DNA of 64,000 nucleotides from the NCBI GenBank assembly GCA_018806985.1, contig JADANN010000439.1, positions 1,185,501-1,249,500 of the forward strand, given 5' to 3'. Position numbers and translations under genes: made by a program. Source of the DNA: Angiostrongylus vasorum. Lineage: Eukaryota; Nematoda; Chromadorea; Rhabditida; Metastrongylidae. The stretch's first letter is position 1. Every line of letters starts with the position of its first letter. Shown one piece after another: positions 1-10,284 of the stretch. The notes under the pieces are model-generated. The model was not told the origin of the DNA. It did no database searches and saw only the letters and a program-made list of their open reading frames with translations.

Positions 1-283
1 GCGTAGTACTTACTGTTGACATTAAAGCAGTAGTAGGATCTAATTCTGCAGACGTATCATAGCACACACATTTGACAAGATACAGTAGAATGGTTAGGTT
101 TTGCTTTTATTCACTTTTTTATTGCTTTATTTATACCAGCATGTGGTGTGAAATATAGTCACAATCACAGTGATGCTGAGATATATGCAAAACTGAAACC
201 TTAGGTCGGATCGAACCGCGACTACCTTTTCCGGAGGCTGACACGTTACGCCATACATCAGCAGAGAGAAAGACAAGACGTGC

Positions 284-345
284 TTTAGTGGCGCAGTGGG
301 TAACATGTGAGCCCAGGAAAGGATAAACTCGGGTCCGAATCTTCC
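284..345 (+). repeat. tRNA-like (pol III A/B box) fragment
   Basis: A box-like TGGCGCAGTGG near 290 is followed about 40 bases later by a B box-like GGGTCCGAATC. No acceptor stem or clear cloverleaf can be drawn, so this reads as the head of a tRNA-derived SINE and not a working tRNA gene. Confidence 0.4.
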
Positions 346-786
346 CTGACGTCGAGTTTTTCCAATATGTCAGTACCAATGGATTTTGGCATCCTTTGAA
401 AGCTTCATGAGACATCTATCATCTCCGTTGTTGGAATCAACTCTAAGCAGAAAATTTTAACCAATAGGGCACACACTGTTTAGCAAAAGCCTTAAGCTCC
501 ACTGCAAAAGAAAGATTTATGTGGCCGCATAATGCTTGTGAACGTTGGTGAGAATGGACCTCGAGCAAATAATGGCTTTTATACTCATGCAATAAAACTG
601 GTGGTGAGAATAATAGACCAAAGAAGATTTTGAACGACTGGTAGGCCAACATCATCACCCGAGAAGCGCTTTTCACAGGAAAAGCTCATATGACTTATTC
701 TTTGCAACAAAATCAACCTTATAAACTTAGAAGCCGTGTGACGTTTTCTTAAAAAAAAAGCAGGAATGTTGTTATTGCTTTCGAAT
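346..786. other. No gene seen
   Basis: AT-rich sequence with no recognisable protein similarity. Open frames here are short and lack motifs. Bases 1-283 are likewise featureless. Confidence 0.5.
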
Positions 787-787
787 A

Positions 788-1065
788 AAAGATAAAAGGA
801 TAAATCTTTCGGCGTTGATCTATCCCTAAGGGATGCGCCATGCTTTACGCTCTATTAAGCATCGTTTGTAGATGATTGAATGCAAATTTGGCTCTTACAA
901 TGACTTGCGGTGGCCTACCGATGTGTTGCATCAATGCCCAGAGAAGTCTGGTACGAACTTGCCGACTCTGGAGGTGTGGCACGCTTGATGAGCCGCAGAG
1001 GTAGGGATAGATCCCATGTGTATTGCAGGCGTCTCCGACCACTGCGCTATACGCGCAGTGAGACG
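788..1065 (-). repeat. SINE-1 copy a
   Basis: Member of the commonest dispersed repeat in the window. On the minus strand it starts with a tRNA-like head (TAGCGCAGTGGTCGGAG as A box, GGGATCTATCC as degenerate B box). It continues through a conserved body (GGTACCAGACTTGTCTGGGA in the best copies, CGATGCTTAATGAAG, CGCATCCCTCAGGG) and ends with a GGATAAA-like tail. About 275 bp, so close to full length. Confidence 0.75.
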
Positions 1066-3527
1066 GAAATGTAGTGTAAAGTCTAAGTTTGGAACCACTT
1101 AGTTTACGAACAAAGGAACATAAAACTATATTTGGAGCAGTTTTATTTCGCAGATGATAGGTCACCGGAGAAAAAAAATCGTTGTATTTCATGAGCATTT
1201 GTAAAATTTGGTTCTGTGAATGTCTACCTTTGAAACGACGGTGCAAATCCAGTACGTTTTTGTCCGACGTCGAAGATGTTGCAGAATTGGAGCATGAATG
1301 GAATGCTGAGAATCCAATTCGGTCCAAAACCACCGAATTCCAATGGTTTGACACCAAAATAGCAAACGTTTCGTCTTGCCTAGATTCCCATATCTAGCGA
1401 TCATGAATTGCCAAGATTAAGTAAAACTACGCAAAATTTCATGTAAGCTAACGTAAAACCATCGTTATGGATCAATAAGCATGTTCAACATAGTTAAACT
1501 CACCCTAAGAATGTAGTTATCACGTTCGATGCGATACCTGTATCCTCCGATTGTAATATCAAGTGTTGGTGTAGTCGTATTACATGATATCATATATAAT
1601 TCCACTTCTTGTTCGTAGTGAAATAAAGAAATCCATAGGATTAAAGGAGACCTAAAAAGTAGGAGATTTATACCACAGCTCCCAGCTTCAGCGAGGAGGT
1701 CTGTGTCAACCCTTGGTCCAAAAAATAAGTGCGCACCGATATCGGAAACAGCTTGGTAAACCCTCGTGCTTGTGTAATTTCCCATTCCGACAGCGGAAAT
1801 CTTGAATTAGTCACATGTAATGTTAAAGTTAGTGTGCTTTAAAATGTTTTTGACGACCTTGTAAAAAATAGTTGCCATGTCCTAGTACATGGAAAGTAAA
1901 AGCCGTGTCGGCAACTTCGTATCAACATGCCAAAAGTAGTAGGTAACCTTAAATTCATAGTGAGTTGCAGATGTCAGCGGTACGTAGGCGATGGCTGGTC
2001 CACATTTCTTGGTATCTTGTACCATATGTGAATAGGCCTCCAGATTTTGCCTCATGCGTTCCTACGCGTTCTATCCAGGCAGTGAGGAGTGAACTATCCA
2101 GCAAATCTTGAAGTGCTTTAATTAGTACGTATGAAAAGGAAAGCTTGCAAAGTGTTTGTAGTGATATAGTCACATTTTGGTTAATTGCGTTGATAAGTGG
2201 TGGCTCAATTCTACATAATGGGAGAGCGAGGCCGAGACCGAGGGTTCCACCCATGTGCACCTGTGATAGAAGACATTCCAGTGGTCCATTAAGACGTTAT
2301 CGCTTGAAAAATGTTCACCAACATGCCGGAATTGCGAGATACGTTTTGCCAGACCAAAGGGGTGTTGGGAACTGCCAGTTGCTGCTCATTTAATCCACCG
2401 AACTGAAAATTCACGTCTGCTTAAGATAGAAGGAAATGATTTTCAATCACCACTCCATTCCACAGACCTTCATGATATCAGTCCCAAGAACTCCTTGAGC
2501 TGTTCTTTTTCCGTAAATCATCATCCAGGTCTTGTTGCTGTCCATAAAGGTGCCCGACGCATTCGTTTCAAATGTGCGTTTTCCATGGCAGGAGGCACTA
2601 AAGAAATTTTTGCTGTATTGATAATCTTTCCTGAAGTTGTTGCAAAAAGCACTCATTTCGTCTCTGAGGTAAGCGACAACTCCGAAGCGCTTGCCACAAT
2701 AAATTTTTTTGTGCTAATCTCATGTGCGTGATTCACTGCACAAAAATATTGATTATACATGAAGGGGCCAACTGAAAGTCAGTTTTGAGCTTGAACTGGT
2801 ACGACTATTTGTCGGTGGTAAAAAAGCTCAGCAAAATAAGTGCCAATTTTTCACAAAAAAAACGAGTGAGATTCCAAGTTTTCTTGTTGTCACAGTAAAA
2901 GCACCGATGTGGTTGCGAAGACATCCTTAAAATTAAAGGTTTTTGTAATAAATTGCAGTCTTTAGTTTCCAAAATACTGCACACTATACTCTACCCTCTC
3001 TATGATTGTGAACTCACTCGCAACCAACAACTGGCACCCAAAACATGGCCGAACCGGTGTCAAGTATGACGGCAAACTGTTGAGCTGGTGTCCCGAAAGT
3101 GACGTTGCCGACATAGGCCTGCTCTCCATAGTCAAGTACCTGAAATAAACATAGCGATAGTCTCATTTCCTATGTGGCATTTGTACCGCAGTCACTTCAG
3201 TAATCACTAAAATCACTTGTGCGAGTGGAAGAATAATTCTATTCGTTCTTATTTCCAGAGCTGTTGCGATAGTTCTGCTCTTTGGTAGGACAGAGAGCGC
3301 ATGAAACATCATGGCGATTTCGAATCTGGCAAAAAATGAGCTTATTGGTTTGTTATCTAACAAATTTAGGGCTCATTTGTGCACAGCGCTCTATCTACTT
3401 CCTATTTACATCTAATTCACTTCACTGCACATGCAAAATGCAGTGCCGTACTCGAAAACATATCCACACAAAAGTTCCGTTGATTTGTACATTTATGTAT
3501 TTTTTTCCCTATCACAGTTAGCATTCC
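1066..3527. other. No gene seen
   Basis: About 2.5 kb without recognisable coding or repeat content. Several frames of 70-105 codons are open on both strands, but none shows a domain, conserved motif or plausible splice structure. It may hold introns or decayed repeats that cannot be named by eye. Confidence 0.45.
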
Positions 3528-3765
3528 GCGGATGATGCAGTGGTCGGAGGCGCTCTGCAACACACACACACACACACGGAATCGATCTCCGCGCCCATGG
3601 CTCACTAAGCCTTCCATCCCTTCGCAGTCGGCGGATTGGTACCAGACTTGTCTGGAATGATAGCAGCACTGGCTGGATACGTCGGTAGGCCACCGCGAAT
3701 CACTGTAAAGGCCCGATATGCATGCAGTCACCTCCAACGATACTTAATGAAGACTCGTGTTTTTT
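3528..3765 (+). repeat. SINE-1 copy b with internal CA microsatellite
   Basis: Same family as at 788-1065, here on the plus strand. The A box is GATGCAGTGGTCGGAGG and the B box-like GGAATCGATC. Between them is a (CA)n run at about 3558-3580 where other copies have only a few CA units. The body ends at CGATACTTAATGAAG near 3750. Confidence 0.75.
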
Positions 3766-4084
3766 TATCCAATAAGACTCGTGTTTTCACCGGTAATAGG
3801 AGGTGCAACTTTAAATGGTTGATTCAGGAGAAAGTTCGATCTAAATTTAAAAGATGAGCTATAATTGTAACAAGCAATATGATCCTCGATCAATCTTCAT
3901 TGTTTCGCTTCAACATTTTTTTACTTTGCAAATCTCCTCAGCATCTAATTCAACATGAACTGACGTAAAACCTAGAGCAATAACGTGAACACTTGCAGTT
4001 CCAAGCGGAATACAATATGATTACGAACAACGCAACGTTTCAAAACTATGATTTGTAATAAAGCGTCGAATTTATATATGACGG

Positions 4085-4225
4085 GAACTTGATACCTACT
4101 TGGTACTTCAACGGCCCGTCATCACTTGTTATGAGGACCCCAGCACAATCCCCATTTTCTGGAGATTTGCTGGTCCAGTCACTGTGGTTCCCTGGAATTC
4201 CGAGGTCAGCCTGAGCAAAATCTGC
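4085..4225 (-). repeat. R3 repeat fragment
   Basis: On the plus strand this reads CTGGAGATTTGCTGG, then CACTGTGGTTCCCTGGAAT and GAGGTCAGCCTG. These are the reverse of the 3' part of the R3 repeat seen whole at 36365-36720. Only about 140 bp of the roughly 370 bp unit is kept. Confidence 0.6.
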
Positions 4226-4635
4226 CCCCAGTTTAATAGTTGCTAGTGGAAATTAGGGTCTTCGAGTCAGTTCTAGGCACCTTAGGATCACCAGCTTTGA
4301 GTATGATGCTCGACTTCGTAGAAGTTGCCACGCGGAACTTTTTCTTAACTGTCGCGGAGCAATATCTCAAACTTGGGCAACTAAACCGTTTATAACAATA
4401 ATAATTTAAGAATAACGAAATATAAACATTGGTACAATACAGACCGCAATATAGTGTGATGATCAATAAGTGAGGGTAAGGCGGGTTAGTATCTTTGCTA
4501 TAGGCTAGTGAAACAGTGCCATGTGCATTTAGAATACACCAATAGTGTCACAAGGTTTAGGCACATTAAGGGATTTATATAAGGCCGTGATAACTGACTC
4601 ACAAACAACAATACTATAGGGTTACACACTATATG
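4226..4635. other. No gene seen
   Basis: AT-rich spacer between an R3 fragment and a degenerate tandem array. Nothing recognisable. Confidence 0.45.
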
Positions 4636-4865
4636 CAGGCTTGTGATGTCGTTCTGATGAGGTTAACACGTTAAGGGCGAAATGTAAGCTTGTTATAACA
4701 TTGCGATGAGGTTAGGTGTAAACTTGTAAGTACACTGCAATTAGGTTAACGTATCAAAGAATACATGTAAGCTTATGAGTATACTGCGATAAGGATACGT
4801 GAACACACAATAGAGTTAGCGTGTTTAAAGGTACATGACAGCAAAGTTAAGTTAATATACAACAG
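4636..4865. repeat. Degenerate tandem array, about 35-60 bp unit
   Basis: Four or five imperfect units follow one another. Each holds an A(A/G)(A/G)CTTGT-like start, a CTGCGAT-like centre and GAGGTTAAC or a decayed version, then a variable ATGTAA stretch. Units differ in length and share perhaps 60-75 percent by eye, so the array is old. Confidence 0.5.
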
Positions 4866-5318
4866 TGACCACATACAATAAGGGAGAACACCTTGGATTA
4901 ACTACATGGCGCATCACACATGATGAACAGGGAGGCGAATACGATATTGACTCACGGGGCTATTTAGATGTCCTCTGCAAGAGGCGGTGGTTTGGCACGG
5001 GTCCAGAACTTTTGCCGAAAACATTCGTTGACTTCCACACCCAGCTCCCGCGTGATCAGATCAGATGACTGAGGACGATTTCCCAGACAACTTCATGTCC
5101 TTTGTGTTATTCTACTCGTGATGGCTTGGAGCAGAAACAACACACAAAAAGTTCCGATTGCATAAAAAGAGCGTGGATAACAAAGGATGTTCACGACAAT
5201 CAAAGTTTCAATGAAGTGAAAACGTTTATATGCTGCGAGATCGCAAGGCGATGTGAGGGACCAGGAATGTGGTTACCACAGACCTACGATATGATGAAAG
5301 AATAGTAACTATTCTGGC
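4866..5318. other. No gene; contains a short block shared with the right end
   Basis: The block around 4983-5040 (GGCGGTGGTTTGGCAC, GGTCCAG, CCGAAAACATTCGT) resembles the minus strand at about 63480-63540. That makes it another dispersed repeat of unknown type. No coding sequence is supported. Confidence 0.4.
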
Positions 5319-5319
5319 A

Positions 5320-5585
5320 ATAGTTGTTATACCCAGGTCGTCACCACCACAGGCAGTCACCGCCCTTGTGGATCAAAGGGAAATTTGGCACCATACCACT
5401 AGTTTGGTACCAGGATGGTGACTGATCCTTGTATTGGTTTATCCTTGGCTGAGCTTCTTGATGGAAGCACCGGACTCTTTCTCAGCCTGGGAGGCCTTTC
5501 CAGGGGGGTAAATCCCGCGCTATATATCTCAGCTTGATACCCAGTAATACCTCCCAGCCACAGTGAGGCGCTAAACCGTTGGGAG
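5320..5585 (-). repeat. R3 repeat copy
   Basis: Reverse-strand copy of the R3 family. From its start near 5585 it shows the CTGGGAGGT block, a diverged GGGTATCAAGCTGA block, GGCCTCCCAGGCTG, GCTCAGCCAAGGATAAACC and a final CTGTGGTGGTGACGACCTGGG. Diverged from the copies at 36365 and 42052. Confidence 0.6.
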
Positions 5586-5589
5586 GATA

Positions 5590-6695
5590 TGACGAGAAAC
5601 ACGAAACAAACTAGTGTTTTGCTAAACGGTGCAATGGAATTTTCGGAATATTGCAGTTTTCCATTATAAGAATTAGATTCCTTGGTCCACTCACATTTTA
5701 CGCGTTCAGCATCAACCTCGTGGTAACACGCCGACCTTCCCTTTCATCAGACCTCCATCGAGACTTGCAAGGTGTGCATTAGACAGAATGAAATGCGGAA
5801 GAAGTGCATTTGTATTCTTCCCTTAATAGATGCTTTCCCTGCGAGCTCGAGAAACCTCGCTTTCTATTTCTGTTGCAGAGCTGAACGGAAGTGCTGTCAT
5901 ACCGAGTTGGAAAGGCTGCTCAAACTATTGGATTGAATTACTATCTCTAGCTCTAAATATTATGTTTAACTGACTCTTCCCACATTAGTAGACTAAAGAG
6001 GAAGTCACTTAGACTATTTACCAAAGATTTTGGAAAAAGTTGAATTATCATCCTTTCTAGAGTAACGTTGACCTTTCGACATTACCATAACTCTATCAGG
6101 GATGGAATAGTGGGTGTGAGATTCAATTTTTTATCATTATATTATGAGCAGCATTTCCGCACGATCTCTATTTATTGAGCATGCAGGAGGCTATTAATAA
6201 CAAGGTTTATTCATCACTGGTCGACGTTCTAGCAGTTCCACCTTCTTCAAAGCCACGTGAAAGTCAAAACGATACGCAATCTACTGAGTCAAACACTTTT
6301 GTAACCTCAGCACAAAAGGCCTCGACGCGTAAATTAATAAAAGAATAAGTCTTGCTGTTAACAACCTGGAGTCTACTTAAAGAAACAAGAGAATATAAAC
6401 TTATTTAACAATGATGAGGTTAATAAAAAATTAACCCGGCTGCCTTCATTACAAGTTGAACGGACGTCAGCACAGTTTTTTGCCTAATTGGCAATTTGTG
6501 GTCGAACAAAAACTTCTTCCTGGAATTCCGTATTGCTGATGTGTTTTTTTAAGCCATCACCTAAATAGACGAGAGCTGTTGTAAATGGGAACGGAAATTT
6601 CACACTAATCACTACAAGGAAAGTAGTAATCTCGCTGTTGATTAAATGGTAGTTGGTCGTCTAGATGGAGATATCTAGCTTGCTCTCATATTTAA
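5590..6695. other. No gene seen
   Basis: About 1.1 kb of AT-rich sequence. No similarity to the element families of the window was found by eye. It includes pieces such as GTTAATAAAAAATTAACC at about 6420 that look like element-end debris. Confidence 0.4.
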
Positions 6696-6696
6696 A

Positions 6697-6876
6697 GCTC
6701 TGAAGCTCCCGGCCTTCGTCAATCTCTGAGGGATGTGTCATGCATTCGACTTTATTAAGCATCGTTTGGAGGTGATTGAATGCATATATGGCCTTTACAA
6801 TGCGTGGCGGTGGCCTACCAATGCATCCAGCTAGTGCTGCTGTCTTCCCAGACAAGTCTGGCACCAATTCTTGTTG
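6697..6876 (-). repeat. SINE-1 copy c, truncated
   Basis: Minus-strand SINE-1 lacking its tRNA-like head. It begins at the GCCAGACTTGTCTGGGA-like block (about 6870) and runs through CGATGCTTAATAAAG to the CCTCAGAGATTGACGAAGG tail. Confidence 0.7.
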
Positions 6877-6980
6877 AAGACTAAGTTCAATCAATTTTAT
6901 AGGACATAGACAAGCACGAAGATGGCCTAATCATCATGATGGAGATTTCTTAACACAGATCACATACTTTATTTACGTAC

Positions 6981-7019
6981 AAGCTGACGTTTCGGCGGAT
7001 TTCGCCCTCCTCAGAGCCT
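6981..7019 (-). ncRNA. Hammerhead-ribozyme-like motif at a PLE end
   Basis: Minus strand, 5' to 3': stem I strand AGGCT, core CTGAGGA, a G, stem II GGCG / CGCC closing a short AAATC loop, core GAA, self-complementary ACGT (stem III in a dimer), C as the cleavage base, then AGCTT pairing back to AGGCT (5 pairs, one G-U). This is the best-formed copy in the window. The extra base between the CUGANGA core and stem II departs from the textbook fold. PLEs are known to carry hammerhead ribozymes; activity here is inference. Confidence 0.6.
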
Positions 7020-7206
7020 GGAAAGGTCAAGTTGACAGCAATCTATTCGGCCAAACACCTCCGTAACCAAACAGAGAAAACGCTAAACCAAGATTTCAAT
7101 CACATTGAACACAAAGTAGCTTCTTTGCGCACTCACAGCTTTCTATGGGGCCTCCACTGAGTATGTCGCGTGGAGACCAACCGCACAGAGTTCACGTGGA
7201 ATCGTA

Positions 7207-7540
7207 ATGTGCCCCTCTCATCAGAACAGTAGGCTTCTATATTGCCCAATATCACGCGTGATAATGAGGCATTCTTCCCTGCGGTTCATTTTCGGATTTC
7301 TGGAATTGATCCAGAACGCCTCGAGAGTTTTGCGCGCTTGTGTTCGCGATTTCCGTGCGAGGATCGTGACCTGTACTTCAAAGTCGTCCGCATTATGTCT
7401 CTGGGTTCTGTGCGTGCCTATTGGGTTATTTGTTTTACGTTTGCCGACTAGGTGTTCTTATATGCGGACACAGAGTGGCTTGCCTATTTCGCCAATATAT
7501 TCGTCTCCGCACGCCTTACAAGAGATCAGATAAACTGTAC
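7207..7540 (-). pseudogene. PLE GIY-YIG-type endonuclease module of P-A
   Basis: C-terminal part of the P-A protein. It opens with CKACGDEYIGEIGKPLCVRI (about 7517-7458), the cysteine-containing linker plus the GxY-YIG-like core with YIG retained. After a frame change it continues with RTQRHNADDFEVQ, a KTLEAFWIN block and RREECLIITRD before a stop near 7214. The same tail is seen at 62127-61933 in P-B. In PLEs this domain nicks target DNA to prime reverse transcription. Confidence 0.75.
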
Positions 7541-8191
7541 TCGAACTCATGCAGTCACCGTCTCTACCATCGGGGCAAATTATACAATTTTGCGTTGTAC
7601 ATAGACGGTCGTATAGGCGGTCACGAACTAGTTGGCGCCTTAGATTACTCGGTGGCATTTCAATTGTCATTACCGAATTCTCTAGACCGACCCTTCTTAA
7701 GCAGCGTTTTATAGCTGCACTTACTTCATTTGAAATGAAGGGCAGGATAAACGGGACCTTATTGTCGCTAGAGTTATCGTTTGAGGGCCTGTGGTTTCCT
7801 CTACACCTATGCCGAGCTACAGTTTCGTAGCCATTAGAAATGGCTGTTTGCCGTGCAAAGTTCCGGGACTTCTCTCTGTGCTCCCTTCCTGTGCACACGC
7901 TGGTAGCTGTCCGAAACATGTTTCTCACAAGCGCTCTTTTCGTGTGAGAGGAGTGAGAGGAGAGGTAATGAACCAAGACGTTTTTACTACTTGGCTTTCG
8001 ATACCATTTCGTAACGTTGCCGTTTTCTGATAGGTTAATTTGCACGTTCAGAAATGGAAGCCAGTTTTCTTTTGGTTTCTCTCGCGTGAATTTAATATAC
8101 TGTGACTGCGTCGTTTTCTTGTTTAGCAAACGCGAGGTTGTTAAACAGCATACATTTATTTCCATAGAAAAACACAATACAATACAACAAT

Positions 8192-8228
8192 AGCTGACGT
8201 TTCGGCAGTATCGCCTTCTTCAGAGCTT
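8192..8228 (-). ncRNA. Hammerhead-ribozyme-like motif, left arm of P-F
   Basis: Minus strand: AGCT, CTGAAGA, A, GGC / GCC around GATACT, GAA, ACGT, C, AGCT. Stem I is AGCU/AGCU (4 pairs). The layout equals that at 6981-7019, with an A as the extra base before stem II. Confidence 0.55.
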
Positions 8229-8507
8229 GGAAGGGTATACTGACATACAATTTACTGGCAAACGCTTCAATGACAAAGTCAATATCCTTGCGCAGGAGAC
8301 TAGAACACCAGCGCGAAAACTTCTTGAGGCTTTTTGGATAAATGCCAAAAACCCTACAGTGAATAGTAGGGATGAATGCCCAGAGGTCATACGCGACCTG
8401 ACCCCGTATGTTCGCATCAATTTCTGATGTGGGATGGTGCAGTCATCCACCGTATGCGATTATAATCAGCTGTTCTAATCTTCCTCATTGGAAGGCACGT
8501 AAAAAAA

Positions 8508-8550
8508 GCGGCTCTGAAGAAGGCGATATTGCCGAAACGTCAACTACTGT
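8508..8550 (+). ncRNA. Degenerate hammerhead-like motif, right arm of P-F
   Basis: Core elements CTGAAGA, GGC/GCC and GAAACGTC are present, but the base after the cleavage triplet region reads AACT. Stem I (GGCT against AACT) is therefore broken at its second pair. Probably inactive. Confidence 0.4.
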
Positions 8551-8636
8551 TGTATTGTATTGTATTGTGTTTTTCTATGGAAATAAATGTATGCTGTTTA
8601 ACAACCTCGCGATTGCTGAACAAGAAAACGACGCAT

Positions 8637-9310
8637 TCATGTTCCAATACTGAGGTTAATAGAAAGTCGATCCTGGGAGCTATACTGTGACTGTTCATTC
8701 AGCAACTCGAAACATTTGTCGATTTCCTCTTGTGTTGAACAAATGACCAAGCAGTCGTCTACATATCTACAGTAGAGTAACGGCCTGAGATCGATTACTG
8801 AGTGCTTCCACCTTAGACATGAACGCAATGGCAAGGCATGGTGCCAGTCGTTGTCTCATTGCCAGCCCACTCATTTGTGCATAATACCTCCCAGACCATC
8901 TGAAGATTGAGCAGTTTAGGCACTCCTTTAAGAGTGTCATCAACTGCTGAATCGAAAAAGCCATACATGTTTATTGCTCCTTCGTGTTGTATAAGGAGCT
9001 CGCGGAAGGCTTGCATAGCGGAGTCATTCGACACATTTGTATAGAGGGCGGTGACGTCCAAGGACTCCATCACGTACGCGCTGTTGGGCTGCACAGTACG
9101 TAGGCGATCCAGGAACATTTGAGTGTTCGTTAGATGGGTTGGAATGTACTTCAACAACTGGGGAAGTATTAGGGTTATTAACCACGCTATTCTATCCGTT
9201 GGCCCGTCCACGCAACTAATGATAGGTCTGAGCTTAAATAACGATGGGTCGGTTGACACGAGATCATCACTGGATACTAACTTATGGGTTTTGATGAGTA
9301 AGTGCATGGC
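8637..9310 (-). pseudogene. PLE reverse transcriptase core of P-A
   Basis: Open stretches 9307-8813 and 8834-8637 on the minus strand together cover RT motifs. They include LRPIISCVDGPTDRIAW, MESLDVTALYTNV (first catalytic Asp), AMRQRLAPCLA and YCRYVDDCLVICSTQEEID, whose YVDD holds the two catalytic Asp of the palm. A frame change near 8820 separates them, and the ORF is cut by the P-F insert immediately downstream. Confidence 0.8.
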
Positions 9311-9769
9311 GGGACATGTTGGTAGGTCAACTTTGAGTTTAAAGATAACTGATGGTCTTCACCCGGCCGCTCTTGCCATTTTAATTGTTTAACTTTCGGT
9401 ATTGACCTTTAAATTCCTTCTCAGACGATGGACGATAAAGGGAAGCATCTTCAAGGTGCTTTTCCGTTATCTTAACATCTAAATGATGGCAAAGTACTCT
9501 CCTCTCTTATCACTAACCGACGGTCTTATGTTTTTCGATCTTATCAGCTCTCGTACCTCCCGCATACCACGTTTTTGCATTTCAATGAGGTTAGAGCAGT
9601 ATCTCTTTGCACGATAGTGATTAAGGACCTTGAAAGTTTCATTTGTAAACGTCCGAAATTTAACGTCAACTTCATTATTGGGCTCTTGTTGTCTAAAGAA
9701 CGGTTGAGAAACTGGTGGTACTGGTAGTGCCCGTACTGGTAGAAAGAATTATTCAATCGATGCCGAGGT

Positions 9770-10280
9770 TAATAGAAAGTCGGACGTGGGAGTTACAGAT
9801 CACATATTTCATATCCTGGAAATTTTGTTTCATTACCCGAGCATTGTTAGAACTCAGCAGCTTTTTTGTCGACCATAAAGAGGAGATAGATGTGATGCCG
9901 ACATTAAATGAATGTGTAAGAGAAAATGTTTAGGAAAACATTTAGGACCAACAAGCTCTCCGTTTACTCCCCTTTGTGAAGGTCTAGTATTTCCAAAACA
10001 CGTGCAGATTCGCTAAGTGCAAAAACTGACTTATTTGCTTTCCAAATCAGATAACTGACTCAAATTCCTTCATTTAGAAGGGCTTACTTTCTTGAGGTAA
10101 GCGAATAAAACTATTTCTGCTGCGGGTCCACATCACTGTAGATACGCTTTTGACGAGCGAACAAGTTCTAGAACCGAAATAATACTCAAAAGTAATTAAT
10201 GCATTTGTGCAAATTCAACATTGCCTATAACTCATGTGACTTTGATTTTGTATCTTCTGAATAGAACTTAAAGCTGATAT
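9770..10280. other. No gene seen
   Basis: Spacer between the 5' end of the PLE and the 3' end of an RTE copy. The start (GAGGTTAATAGAAAGTCGGA near 9764) matches element-end sequence also present at 8652, so the PLE boundary is probably close to 9760-9800. Confidence 0.4.
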
Positions 10281-10284
10281 CAGA

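Larger units (their letters stand above)
8109..8680 (+). mobile_element. Short nested PLE fragment with inverted ends (P-F)
   Basis: The insert lies in the thumb region of P-A and is bounded by TATACTGTGACTG at 8096-8108 and again at 8681-8693, a 13-bp target duplication. About 125 bp at its left end (8109-8230) recurs inverted at about 8510-8637. Between them is the C-terminal tail of another PLE on the plus strand (8227-8427, with VNILAQETRTPARKLLEAFW ending in a stop). It is therefore a strongly 5'-truncated PLE with inverted terminal repeats, a configuration known for PLE pseudo-LTRs. Confidence 0.8.
6960..9765 (-). mobile_element. Penelope-like retroelement P-A, interrupted and decayed
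   Basis: Penelope-like elements (PLEs) encode a reverse transcriptase followed by a GIY-YIG-type endonuclease. Read on the minus strand this copy has an N-terminal stretch (9756-9544), an RT fingers/palm region (9307-8813, with KLRPIISC, SLDVTALYTNV and QMSGLAMRQRLAPCLA) and the catalytic YVDD (about 8770-8760). A thumb region with a WYRKPSSKN-type motif follows, then a C-terminal module starting YLISCKACGDEYIGEIG (about 7530). A charged tail with LEAFWIN runs near 7330-7210. Frames shift several times, and a separate insert at 8109-8680 splits the thumb. A hammerhead-like motif marks the 3' end. Confidence 0.88.

Noticed and set aside
845..1357. 170-codon open frame on the minus strand
   Set aside because: It runs through a SINE-1 copy and has no domain. 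Its apparent length is due to the repeat.
7458..8177. 239-codon frame as an intact host gene
   Set aside because: It is the thumb, linker and endonuclease start of a Penelope-like element. Its first codons come from the nested insert.
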